Source of the DNA: Candidatus Nanopelagicales bacterium | Lineage (GTDB): Bacteria; Actinomycetota; Actinomycetes; S36-B12 | Assembly: GCA_018401415.1 (NCBI GenBank) | Contig: JAGYKV010000009.1 | Location: 124,001 to 188,000, forward strand | Length of the DNA: 64,000 nucleotides | Direction of reading: 5' to 3' | In this document: piece by piece, positions 46,371 through 53,872 of the stretch | Layout: each line of letters starts with the position of its first letter | Numbering within the stretch: the stretch's first letter is position 1 | The notes under the pieces: model-generated | Told to the model about the DNA's origin: nothing | What the model saw: the letters and a program-made list of their open reading frames with translations, nothing else | The model's database searches: none | Translations under genes and position numbers: made by a program

Positions 46371-46438
46371 ATGGTACGACGACATGCCTGCCATGTCAAG
46401 ATATCCTAACAGTGCGGACAGGTCGCGATACCCTAACA
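46371..46438 (-). promoter_or_regulatory. hipBA promoter with operator-like repeats
   Basis: On the - strand: -35 TTGACA (46394-46399) and -10 TACCAT (46371-46376), spacer 17. Two direct repeats GTTAGGRTATC lie upstream (in + coordinates 46400-46411 and 46427-46438), and the palindrome GACATG-N5-CATGTC (46381-46397) lies between the hexamers. The last two are plausible HipB sites. Confidence 0.65.
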
Positions 46439-46468
46439 AGACCGTCAGTGTATGTGCCGATCATGAGT

Positions 46469-46633
46469 TCACTGAGGTGGGTGCACTGGTAGGTCAAGGC
46501 CGTAGTGGTCGGTGATGCGTTGCCAGTATCTGGTTTCATGTGTTGTTGGGCCCGCGAGGTGGCCAAGGCCGCTGGTGGTCGAATCCCTTGGCCTTGAGCG
46601 GGTGAAGCCCAACACTTTGGGTGACTGCCGCAT
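46469..46633 (-). CDS. 54-codon frame, possible fragment of an unknown protein
   Basis: An uninterrupted G+C-rich frame with protein-like composition (TTSGLGHLAGPTTHETRYWQ, HYGLDLPVHPPQ) in an otherwise gene-poor gap of about 640 bases. I do not recognise it. It may be the 3' end of a lost gene, as no ribosome site is evident. The remainder of 46634-46890 shows nothing I can support. Confidence 0.35.
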   Translation of the reverse strand: MRQSPKVLGFTRSRPRDSTTSGLGHLAGPTTHETRYWQRITDHYGLDLPVHPPQ

Positions 46634-46890
46634 GCTGAATCAAATATCTAATCGGCCGATACGAATTTCAGTAATCTTTTCCAGCAGATAGTGCTGCCCT
46701 GACATGGAGTGCGTGGGCTCAGTTCGCTCTGCGTGCCCGCTTTAAAGACACGCGAATCCGGAGCCTTCTAGCGGCCTGTGACTCCGAAGATTAGTCGAGA
46801 GTTTTTTGCTGTGTACCTTGATGGTTGAGTCGAAAGGTTGTGCACGCATAATTCACGACCATGTATCTCGGGTGATGTGGGAAGATCTCC

Positions 46891-46983
46891 ATGATCGAGG
46901 CTGATAGTGGAATGAGTGAGCCACATGATCCAACATTCGAGCTCAACGAAGAAACTATTTCCAGCGCGCCAGTTCCCATATGA
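46891..46983 (+). CDS. Possible 30-residue peptide gene upstream of sagB
   Basis: An ATG preceded by GGGAAG opens a short acidic frame with DPTFELNEETI followed by SSAPVPI. The FxLx pattern with acidic neighbours resembles leader regions of some modified peptides, which together with its position before the SagB gene is why I list it. It has no Cys, and chance is quite possible. Confidence 0.25.
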   Translation: MIEADSGMSEPHDPTFELNEETISSAPVPI

Positions 46984-47043
46984 TGAAAGCATGACCCAGG
47001 ACGGTGCCTTCCGGGAACTAGCCAAGCGTCAGGCGACGTAATC

Positions 47044-48309
47044 GTGACGGCATGCGACCCGCCACACGTGTTGAACCTCACCCTGGCTCCGGGCGTGATA
47101 CGCACCTGGTCCGGCCTTGCTGGTTTGACCGGACACACACAGCTCACGGATATACCTCTGTTGGATGCGCTTGTTCACGGTGCACCATTGGACGAACTCG
47201 TCGAGGTGGGCACCCCTCGCGCCGGCCGCGATGTGCCCGGTGTCCTCGACGCGCTGCACGCCCGGCGGTTGCTCGCCTGGCAGGTGCGCGGTGCCGAGGG
47301 ATCTGTGTGGGCAACGCTCACACCGCTGCACACGGACGTGCCCCTTCCGGTGCCCGTGCAGGTCGACGGCGATATCCGACTGTCACGCTTCGCCCTGATG
47401 CGCGACGCGGGAGGCACCTGGCTACTCGAATCGGGGCGTTCCCCGCTAACCGCGACTCTGGCGCCCGGGGCCGCAGCCGCGGTCGTTGCTGGCGGTGCCT
47501 CTCCAGCACTGCATGCGCTGCTGCAGATGGGGCGGCTCCTTGATAACAACGACGATCAGGGCCTGTCGCGTTACTGGGAGTTCCACGACCGCTACTTCGC
47601 CGCGCGCTCGCGATTGGACTCGGCAGCAGGAGGTGGCACTTTCCGCTTTGCCGACTTCCACGATCCTGAGCCCTTCGACGCACGCCCACCGCACCAAGAC
47701 CGAACCGTCCCGCTTCCCGTGCCGGATCCGGCGGCACCAGGGCCAGGCCTGTGGGAGGTTATCGAGAAGCGCAGGAGCCACCCCGACGTCGGCAACGAGT
47801 CCGTCGAGTTGCGCGACCTCGGCACACTCCTCTGGCACACGCTGCGCGTTGTCGACACGTACCCGCGGGACTCAGCAACAGCGACGTCGTACGACTCTGT
47901 CCGGCGCCCGGTGCCCTCCGGAGGTGCCACGCACTCGATCGGTCTGTGGTTGGCGATCCGTGATGTAGTCGGCATCGAATCCGGGATGTGGTGGTACGAC
48001 CCGAGGGAGCACGCACTGCTCCGCATATGCGATTATCCGGAGCAGCTCATCGCGGGCAACTACCCTGTGTACGGGTTGCTCATCAGTCGACACGCGCGCC
48101 TCGCATGGAAGTACGAGGGCATCGCGCACGCTTTGGCGCTCAAGGATGCGGGTGTCATCCTGCACGCAATCCAACTGAGTGCCACGGCCCTAGGACTCGC
48201 CATGTGCCCGATTGGTAGCGGCCCAACCGTGGCAATTCTGGAAGCCCTGGGACTCGACGCGGATGAGTACGTTCCCGTGAGTGAGTTCTGGCTGGCCCAG
48301 CCACGCTAA
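47044..48309 (+). CDS. SagB-type (nitroreductase-fold) peptide-modifying oxidoreductase
   Basis: 421 residues from a GTG. The N-terminal ~220 residues form the SagB-specific leader/pseudodomain. The C-terminal flavin domain from LWEVIEKRRSHPDVG shows SagB/McbC traits: RPVPSGGATHSIGLWLA (with Ser/Gly FMN contacts) and AGVILHAIQLSATALGLAMCPIG. In thiazole/oxazole peptides this enzyme oxidises azolines made by YcaO, but no YcaO gene is present here. It sits 100 bases before an NHLP precursor on the same strand, so that peptide is the likely substrate. DNA is G+C-rich. Confidence 0.87.
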   Translation: MTACDPPHVLNLTLAPGVIRTWSGLAGLTGHTQLTDIPLLDALVHGAPLDELVEVGTPRAGRDVPGVLDALHARRLLAWQVRGAEGSVWATLTPLHTDVPLPVPVQVDGDIRLSRFALMRDAGGTWLLESGRSPLTATLAPGAAAAVVAGGASPALHALLQMGRLLDNNDDQGLSRYWEFHDRYFAARSRLDSAAGGGTFRFADFHDPEPFDARPPHQDRTVPLPVPDPAAPGPGLWEVIEKRRSHPDVGNESVELRDLGTLLWHTLRVVDTYPRDSATATSYDSVRRPVPSGGATHSIGLWLAIRDVVGIESGMWWYDPREHALLRICDYPEQLIAGNYPVYGLLISRHARLAWKYEGIAHALALKDAGVILHAIQLSATALGLAMCPIGSGPTVAILEALGLDADEYVPVSEFWLAQPR

Positions 48310-48409
48310 GAGGAATCGGCGAGCGCCCGAGTGATGGGCAGATTCTTCTCCCCAATTGGTGTGGTGCGTAGTACTGTGAAAGAAACCCATAGAGAAACAA
48401 GGAGTGAGC

Positions 48410-48667
48410 ATGGATGCTCAAAGTTTTTTAGCGGCGCTTACCCCAGCTGTGACTGATGCGGATGCGCGGGAACGTTTCCTTGCTGACCCGAAAGCAGTAC
48501 TAGCAGCCGCGGGGCTGGACCTACCGGAGTGGTTCACGGTGACTGCACGTGAAGGTGATGCGGCTGAACTGACCATCACCGTGCCGGCCCTACTTGACCC
48601 TGATGCTGACCTCAGCGAGGAACAGCTGGCCGCCGTTTTTGGTGGATGCTGTGATTGCGACGCCTGA
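48410..48667 (+). CDS. NHLP-type RiPP precursor with hexapeptide core CCDCDA
   Basis: 85 residues from the ATG with AAGGAG six bases upstream. Residues 1-77 resemble the nitrile-hydratase-like leader (FLADPKAVLAAAGLDLPEWF, then VTAREGDAAELTITVP and DLSEEQLAAVFGG). The leader ends in a double glycine at 78-79, the cleavage site for C39 exporters such as the one 3 kb downstream. The remaining core is only CCDCDA: three Cys, two Asp, Ala, with no Ser or Thr. It follows the SagB-like gene, its probable modifying enzyme. The final product is unknown. Confidence 0.85.
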   Translation: MDAQSFLAALTPAVTDADARERFLADPKAVLAAAGLDLPEWFTVTAREGDAAELTITVPALLDPDADLSEEQLAAVFGGCCDCDA

Positions 48668-48853
48668 GTTGTAGTGTATAGCGCTGATGTGTAGGTGGTA
48701 GGTGAGTGGGCGTGGTTGGCTAACCGGCCCGCCTTGGTGGTGTGGAGTGTGGGCCGGGGGCTCCGCACCTACTGCCGGGGCAACAAGCAGACCCGCCGAG
48801 AGAACCGCCGTGGAAACGACTAGACCCGCGGGTGACCTCAATGTGATGCGCAT
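48590..48853 (-). CDS. Small exported protein, antisense-overlapping the RiPP precursor
   Basis: 87 residues. A textbook signal peptide (RSPAGLVVSTAVLSAGLLVA, cleavage after AVGA) begins at an ATG with AAGGGG upstream. The mature part is about 57 residues with His-rich PPAHTPHHQGG. Its 3' end overlaps the last 78 bases of the precursor gene in the opposite direction. No family is recognised; an immunity or metal-binding role is only a guess. The stretch 48854-48924 is otherwise empty. Confidence 0.45.
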   Translation of the reverse strand: MRITLRSPAGLVVSTAVLSAGLLVAPAVGAEPPAHTPHHQGGPVSQPRPLTYHLHISAIHYNSGVAITASTKNGGQLFLAEVSIRVK

Positions 48854-48924
48854 CTTTTCCCCTTGTGGGTGAATATGCCTGTAACTATTGACTCGTGGGG
48901 CTGAGTTTGTGAGGGAATTTACTT

Positions 48925-48947
48925 TTCAAGTTCGGTCACTTACCCCA
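48925..48947 (+). repeat. Degenerate tRNA-His 3'-end copy (sixth), right border of the accessory region
   Basis: TTCAAGTTCGGTCACTTACC plus CCA matches the tRNA-His end at 20 of 23 positions. GTGAGGGAAT lies just before, as beside the fifth copy. Base composition falls back toward the genome norm after this point. Confidence 0.65.
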
Positions 48948-49063
48948 ATTAATGCCTGCTTCCAACGGCTATTTGCTCCTCACCAGCGGTCTTGTCATGC
49001 AATAAAAGCCTTTCTCATCCTCAGGAACGCTAATTTCCTGCACTACAGATAACGTTGTTCAGT

Positions 49064-50671
49064 ATGGCAACGGTGCAGCCAGACTGGATATCCCTGGGGC
49101 TTGGGCTACTGGGCGGGCTCGCACTGTTCCTGATCGGCATGGATCAAATGACCAATGCCCTCAAAGCTCTCGCCGGGCACAGACTGCAACGAATCCTGTC
49201 TGCTCTGTCAGGGAATCGGGTGACGGGTGCATTAACCGGTGCGGTGAGCACCGCCGCTCTCCAGTCCTCCTCGGTCACCACTGTTTTAACGGTGGGATTC
49301 GTCTCAGCAGAGTTGTTGACATTGACTCAGGCTGCCTCAGTGATTATTGGTGCGAACCTGGGCACCACCGTCACGGCTCAGGTGATTGCACTTAATGTTT
49401 CCGAGTTGAGCCTTGGGCTCCTCGCGGTTGGAGCGGTCCTTTGGCTCTTTGTCTCGAATCGCACCTGGCGTGAATCCGGTAGAGCAATCGCGAGTTTGGG
49501 ACTGATCTTCTTTGGTTTGCAAGTGATGGGTGACGCCATGAAACCATTGGCGAGCTATGAACCTGTGCTTGATCTGTTAAGTGGCACGAGTAGCCCGTGG
49601 ATTGCACTGCTCATTGGCGCAGGGGTCACCGCCCTCATCCAGTCGTCTAGTGCCACGACCGGAATTGCCATTGCAATGGCGGCCAGCGGACTCATTGACT
49701 TGCCCACGGGAATTGCTGTGATACTCGGTGCAAATATTGGGACGTGTTTCACGGCGGTCATTGCTGCTCTTGGAAAGGGTCGCAATGCAATGCGCACCGC
49801 CTTAATCCACGTGTTGGTGAACCTCATTGGAGCGGTGATTTGGTTGGTCCTGCTATCAACACTCGTTGATGTGGTGCAGTTCATCAATCCGTCCGATATT
49901 GCCTCACCGAGACAACTTGCAAACGCTCACACTTTGTTCAACCTAGCCAACACGGTGTTGTTCTTAATCTTCCTCACACCACTTGTCATGCTGGTACGTC
50001 GCATTGTTCCACCAGCCAAACCCACATTACTTATCGAAGCAGAACCACTTGATCTCAGCGAAACGGGCACAGCCGCACTTGGTCTGCCGGCAGCGAGCCG
50101 TGAAATATCTGTCCTTGCACGAGATGTGAATCAGTTCTTCTTTGATGGCTTCCGTCGGTGCACCGGCCCACTTGAGGGTCTGGCCGGGATACCCGAGATG
50201 ACCCAATCGACAAAGGAGGATCTGAAATCTCGACACAGAGTGTTAATCGGTTACCTTCGCGAACTCAGTCACAGTTCACGAGATGATGAACAAAGTAGTG
50301 AATTGCTTCGATTGGTTGGCCAAGCAGATGAATTGGCGCACGTCACAGATTCGCTTGCATCTGCTTATCAACGTATTGCCCGTCGCAGACTCCGAAATTC
50401 TGTTGACTTAAGGCAAAGCGTCGTTACCGAACTCTGCGAACTCCAAGAATCAGTCTCAGCGGATCTCCTTGCATCGGTTGCAGGTCGCAGCGTGCCTTTT
50501 GAACTGCCGGAAATGCTTGATGCCCGAGACGCCGCCATGGCTGAGCGACTGGCCGGCCACACAGACCTCGATCAATACATGGTGGAGTCTGGCCTTCGCG
50601 AAATATGCGCACGAATGACACTTGCCGCGCAGCGATTGGCAATTGGGAGCCAGGCGCAGCCACTCGGTTGA
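49064..50671 (+). CDS. Na/Pi cotransporter-family protein with C-terminal PhoU-like domain
   Basis: 535 residues from the ATG at 49064. Two inverted Na_Pi_cotrans repeats are seen with AALQSSSVTTVLTVGFVSA and ALIQSSSATTGIAIAMAASG, and GANLGTT/GANIGTC pairs. The last ~200 residues are helical and PhoU-like. It likely takes up phosphate with Na+, or serves as a phosphate sensor; it may be a neighbour rather than a part of the RiPP system. It lies between the precursor and the exporter genes on the same strand, with independent gaps. Confidence 0.88.
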   Translation: MATVQPDWISLGLGLLGGLALFLIGMDQMTNALKALAGHRLQRILSALSGNRVTGALTGAVSTAALQSSSVTTVLTVGFVSAELLTLTQAASVIIGANLGTTVTAQVIALNVSELSLGLLAVGAVLWLFVSNRTWRESGRAIASLGLIFFGLQVMGDAMKPLASYEPVLDLLSGTSSPWIALLIGAGVTALIQSSSATTGIAIAMAASGLIDLPTGIAVILGANIGTCFTAVIAALGKGRNAMRTALIHVLVNLIGAVIWLVLLSTLVDVVQFINPSDIASPRQLANAHTLFNLANTVLFLIFLTPLVMLVRRIVPPAKPTLLIEAEPLDLSETGTAALGLPAASREISVLARDVNQFFFDGFRRCTGPLEGLAGIPEMTQSTKEDLKSRHRVLIGYLRELSHSSRDDEQSSELLRLVGQADELAHVTDSLASAYQRIARRRLRNSVDLRQSVVTELCELQESVSADLLASVAGRSVPFELPEMLDARDAAMAERLAGHTDLDQYMVESGLREICARMTLAAQRLAIGSQAQPLG

Positions 50672-50811
50672 GCTACCTTGGCAGAACCACAACGCTCGAA
50701 ACCAATACAAGCGCTACCAAACGCACTCAACCCATCTGAGGGACCCACCACAGCGACCCAGATAGCGCAACCACGCATTATCTAATTACTTATGCAGGTA
50801 CGCTACTCCCC

Positions 50812-51642
50812 ATGAGCACTCCCGGCTCCAATCCAGACAGTGGTCGGCGACGATCCGATGTTCTCGATGCAATCTTTGAAGCGGTTGAGGAAAAACCCGC
50901 AGAAGCATCAACAGCTGCAACGCACCTATTTCGCTCCAAGGCACTCGCTCAGGTAGACATTCCCAAACAGATTGACAATCTGCTTCCCATCACCTCACCG
51001 AAAATCTGGATAGCGATTGCAGGTGTAGCCGGCGTGCTGGTCGCCGCAATGATTTATGCAGCCGGCACACCCCAGGTCACCTCCGTCACGGCAACGGGGC
51101 GCGCTGTGGCCGAGTCGGGTGTGGTGACGGTGGGGACCATTGATGAAATCGTTCTCAACAAAACGGAAGTCACTGAAGGAGCACAAGTGCGTCAAGGAGA
51201 ACTTCTCGCCGAGGGAACCGGTGCCGGAGGCGCAACCGTGACCCTCACCGCACCCACCGACGGAACCATCTGGCAAATCCTGGCTTCCCCCGGGCAAGTG
51301 CTCGCCGGGGGTACGGCCGTGCTCACAATTCTTCCGCCGGGAAGCGACACTCAAGTCTTTGTTCCCGTTCCACAGGATGCATCAGGTGGGCTGCAGGTGG
51401 GTCAAAGTGCACAAATATTTGGACCTGACTTCGCGGTGAGTGGGATCGTCTCAGCAATATCTGAAACACCATTGCCCTCGGATCGAGCAGCCGCCCTCAC
51501 GAGTCTGACTCTGAACCCCGCAGACACCTATATAGATGTATCCATTTCAACCGATCAAGCAATAACGCCCGGGGCGCAGGTCACCGTCGAGATCATTGAG
51601 TCTGAGTCCACACTCCTGCGTGAACTCGTCAACGTCGGTTAA
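50812..51642 (+). CDS. HlyD-like secretion adaptor of an NHLM bacteriocin system
   Basis: 276 residues. Residues about 66-87 form one membrane helix (IWIAIAGVAGVLVAAMIYAA). After it come lipoyl/barrel-sandwich segments (GVVTVGTIDEIVLNKTEVTEGAQVRQGELL, in pieces, and APTDGTIWQILASPGQVLAGG) as in NHLM-type secretion proteins. Family members link peptidase-containing ABC exporters to the cell exterior. Two overlapping downstream ABC genes follow within 8 bases. Confidence 0.85.
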   Translation: MSTPGSNPDSGRRRSDVLDAIFEAVEEKPAEASTAATHLFRSKALAQVDIPKQIDNLLPITSPKIWIAIAGVAGVLVAAMIYAAGTPQVTSVTATGRAVAESGVVTVGTIDEIVLNKTEVTEGAQVRQGELLAEGTGAGGATVTLTAPTDGTIWQILASPGQVLAGGTAVLTILPPGSDTQVFVPVPQDASGGLQVGQSAQIFGPDFAVSGIVSAISETPLPSDRAAALTSLTLNPADTYIDVSISTDQAITPGAQVTVEIIESESTLLRELVNVG

Positions 51643-51649
51643 CCCTGAC

Positions 51650-53872
51650 ATGACCACCACAGTTGCACCCGCAACAGCGGAACGAAAACCGCGCTCGCGC
51701 CACCGCGCCAAGGTGCCGTCAATCCTGCAGATGGAAGCCACCGAGTGCGGAGCCGCGAGTTTGGGCATGGTCCTAGCCCGGAACGGCAGATTCGTGGACC
51801 TCGACGAATTGCGCACCGCCTGTGGCGTCTCCCGCGATGGCGCTACCGCTAGAAATATTTTGGTGGCGGCCCGCAATTACGGCCTACAGACCCGCGCGGT
51901 CAAGCGCGAACCCGAAGACCTCAAGAACCTCACCTTTCCATTGGTGATCCACTGGAAGTTCTACCACTACCTCGTGGTGGAGGGCTGGTACCCGGGAGGC
52001 TGGTATCTCAATGACCCCGCTGGCGGTCCCCGCAAATGCCCCGACGAAGAATTTGATACTTCATTCACCGGGGTTGTCCTTTCGCTACAGCCGGGTGAGG
52101 AATTCGAGCCGGGTGGAAAACGCGCAGGCGTTATAGGTCGACTCTTCGCCTCAGCGGGAACCGTCGGTTCCGCCATGCTGGCCGCAGCAATTGTTGGACT
52201 CCTTCTTTTAGTCCCAACCCTGCTGACGCCCGCACTCATGACTCTCTTTGGCAACGGCTTGAACAATCTCGCCGGCCTGGCAGCCGCAGCAACGGTCACA
52301 GGGTTGATCGTGGCTCTCGGTGTGCAGACCGTGCTGTACATCATCCAAGGTATTTTGAGTATTCGACTTTCCACCCGAATCACCGTGCGTCTGACCGCGA
52401 GTGTGGTGGACCGATTACTTAAACTCCCCGCGTCATTTCACGCCCAACGCGGGGCAGCTTCCATTGCCCAACGCGCTCTGATCATTGACGCCATGAGTGT
52501 GAGTGTCTCGACACTTGCACTAAATGTTGGGGTCGCAGCGATCACCGGGATCGTCGCGGGGATTGCGTTAGTGATTATTGATCCACTGATTGGTCTCACC
52601 GCCTTTGTCATTGCCGTTCTCACAGGTATTGCACTGCACTTTTCACTGCGCAAGGCTAAAGATGAAACTGCGAAAGTTCTCGTGGACACGATTGAGGCTG
52701 GCGCCACCATGGCATCAGCATTGTCACAGATTGAATCTGTCAAAGCAGCCGGCTCAGAAGACACAATCATTGCGCGAGGCGTTGCTGCTATCAACAAACA
52801 GGTGGAATCCGAGCAGCGGGTTGCATTACGAATGCTGGTTGTCAATGCCATCCCCACATTTCTCACCGGCTTTGCGACCATCGCAATTTCTGGCATAGCG
52901 CTATTGCAGATTGTTAATGGCCGGATCGAACCTGGATCACTCCTTGCAGTGTTAGCAATCGCCGGTGTCATGATTGGCCCCCTCGCCCAACTGGCCGGGC
53001 TCATGGGTCAGGCTCAGATTCTGCGGCCAACACTTGATCAAATCGATGACATTTTGCATGCTCCCCTTGATGACAATGAGCAGTCTGAGGTTGACAGTGA
53101 CGAGGCTGCCAATGAACATGAGTCGGAGGCAGGTGAAGGCGCACCGAGTGCTCTGACCGGGGAGTTACGAGCTGTCAACGTCACATTCGGCTACAGCCGA
53201 CTGGCTCCGCCGATCCTCACCGATCTGGATCTGCACCTTCCACCGGGTGGACGCGTTGCTCTGGTGGGTCCATCGGGCTGCGGTAAGTCGACCATCTCTC
53301 GATTGGTCACCGGCCTGTATCAACCATGGGGCGGCGAGATCCTTGTGGATGGACTCCCCCGACGCAAACATGCTTCCGTGGTGTTGACCGATGGAATCGC
53401 CCTCGTTGACCAAGATGTCACCATTTTTGCAGGCTCAATTAGAGACAACGTCACTCTCTGGGATCCAGATATTCGTGACACCGATGTGCACAAGGCACTC
53501 GAGGACGCCCAGTTGGCACACGATGTCGCCACACGACCGGGCGGATTGGAAGCAGTGCTCTCTGAGGGCGGATCGGATCTGTCCGGTGGCCAACGCCAAC
53601 GGCTGGAAATTGCGCGCGCATTGGCGCGCAATCCAAGAATCCTTGTCCTCGATGAAGCAACGAGTGCACTCGATCCACCTACCGAGGCACTCATTGATCA
53701 AGCTATTCGGCGCCGCGGAATCACTTGCCTGGTGATTGCTCATCGACTGTCCACTATTCGCGACAGCGACGAAATTGTGGTGCTCGAGCGAGGAATGGTT
53801 GTCGAGCGCGGAACACATGAATCTCTGATGGCCGAGCAGGGGGCCTACTCCCGGTTGGTGAATGCCGGATGA
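51650..53872 (+). CDS. Peptidase-containing ABC exporter (C39), NHLM type
   Basis: 740 residues from the ATG at 51650. N-terminal C39 peptidase: catalytic C33 in MEATECGAASLG, H106 in FYHYLVV and D122 in LNDPAGG. Then six membrane helices and a C-terminal ATPase with GPSGCGKSTISRL, LSGGQRQRLEIARAL and LVLDEATSALD. It removes double-glycine leaders and exports the core, matching the FGG|CCDCDA precursor. It is coupled to the second ABC gene by an ATGA overlap. Confidence 0.95.
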   Translation: MTTTVAPATAERKPRSRHRAKVPSILQMEATECGAASLGMVLARNGRFVDLDELRTACGVSRDGATARNILVAARNYGLQTRAVKREPEDLKNLTFPLVIHWKFYHYLVVEGWYPGGWYLNDPAGGPRKCPDEEFDTSFTGVVLSLQPGEEFEPGGKRAGVIGRLFASAGTVGSAMLAAAIVGLLLLVPTLLTPALMTLFGNGLNNLAGLAAAATVTGLIVALGVQTVLYIIQGILSIRLSTRITVRLTASVVDRLLKLPASFHAQRGAASIAQRALIIDAMSVSVSTLALNVGVAAITGIVAGIALVIIDPLIGLTAFVIAVLTGIALHFSLRKAKDETAKVLVDTIEAGATMASALSQIESVKAAGSEDTIIARGVAAINKQVESEQRVALRMLVVNAIPTFLTGFATIAISGIALLQIVNGRIEPGSLLAVLAIAGVMIGPLAQLAGLMGQAQILRPTLDQIDDILHAPLDDNEQSEVDSDEAANEHESEAGEGAPSALTGELRAVNVTFGYSRLAPPILTDLDLHLPPGGRVALVGPSGCGKSTISRLVTGLYQPWGGEILVDGLPRRKHASVVLTDGIALVDQDVTIFAGSIRDNVTLWDPDIRDTDVHKALEDAQLAHDVATRPGGLEAVLSEGGSDLSGGQRQRLEIARALARNPRILVLDEATSALDPPTEALIDQAIRRRGITCLVIAHRLSTIRDSDEIVVLERGMVVERGTHESLMAEQGAYSRLVNAG

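Noticed and set aside
41530..48947. Attachment repeats as a CRISPR array
   Set aside because: The repeats are few, unequally spaced by kilobases, clearly derived from tRNA-His, and there are no cas genes.
49064..50671. Na/Pi-type symporter as a core RiPP gene
   Set aside because: The sequence supports only a phosphate transporter; its position between precursor and exporter may be incidental, and no known NHLM locus role can be claimed.
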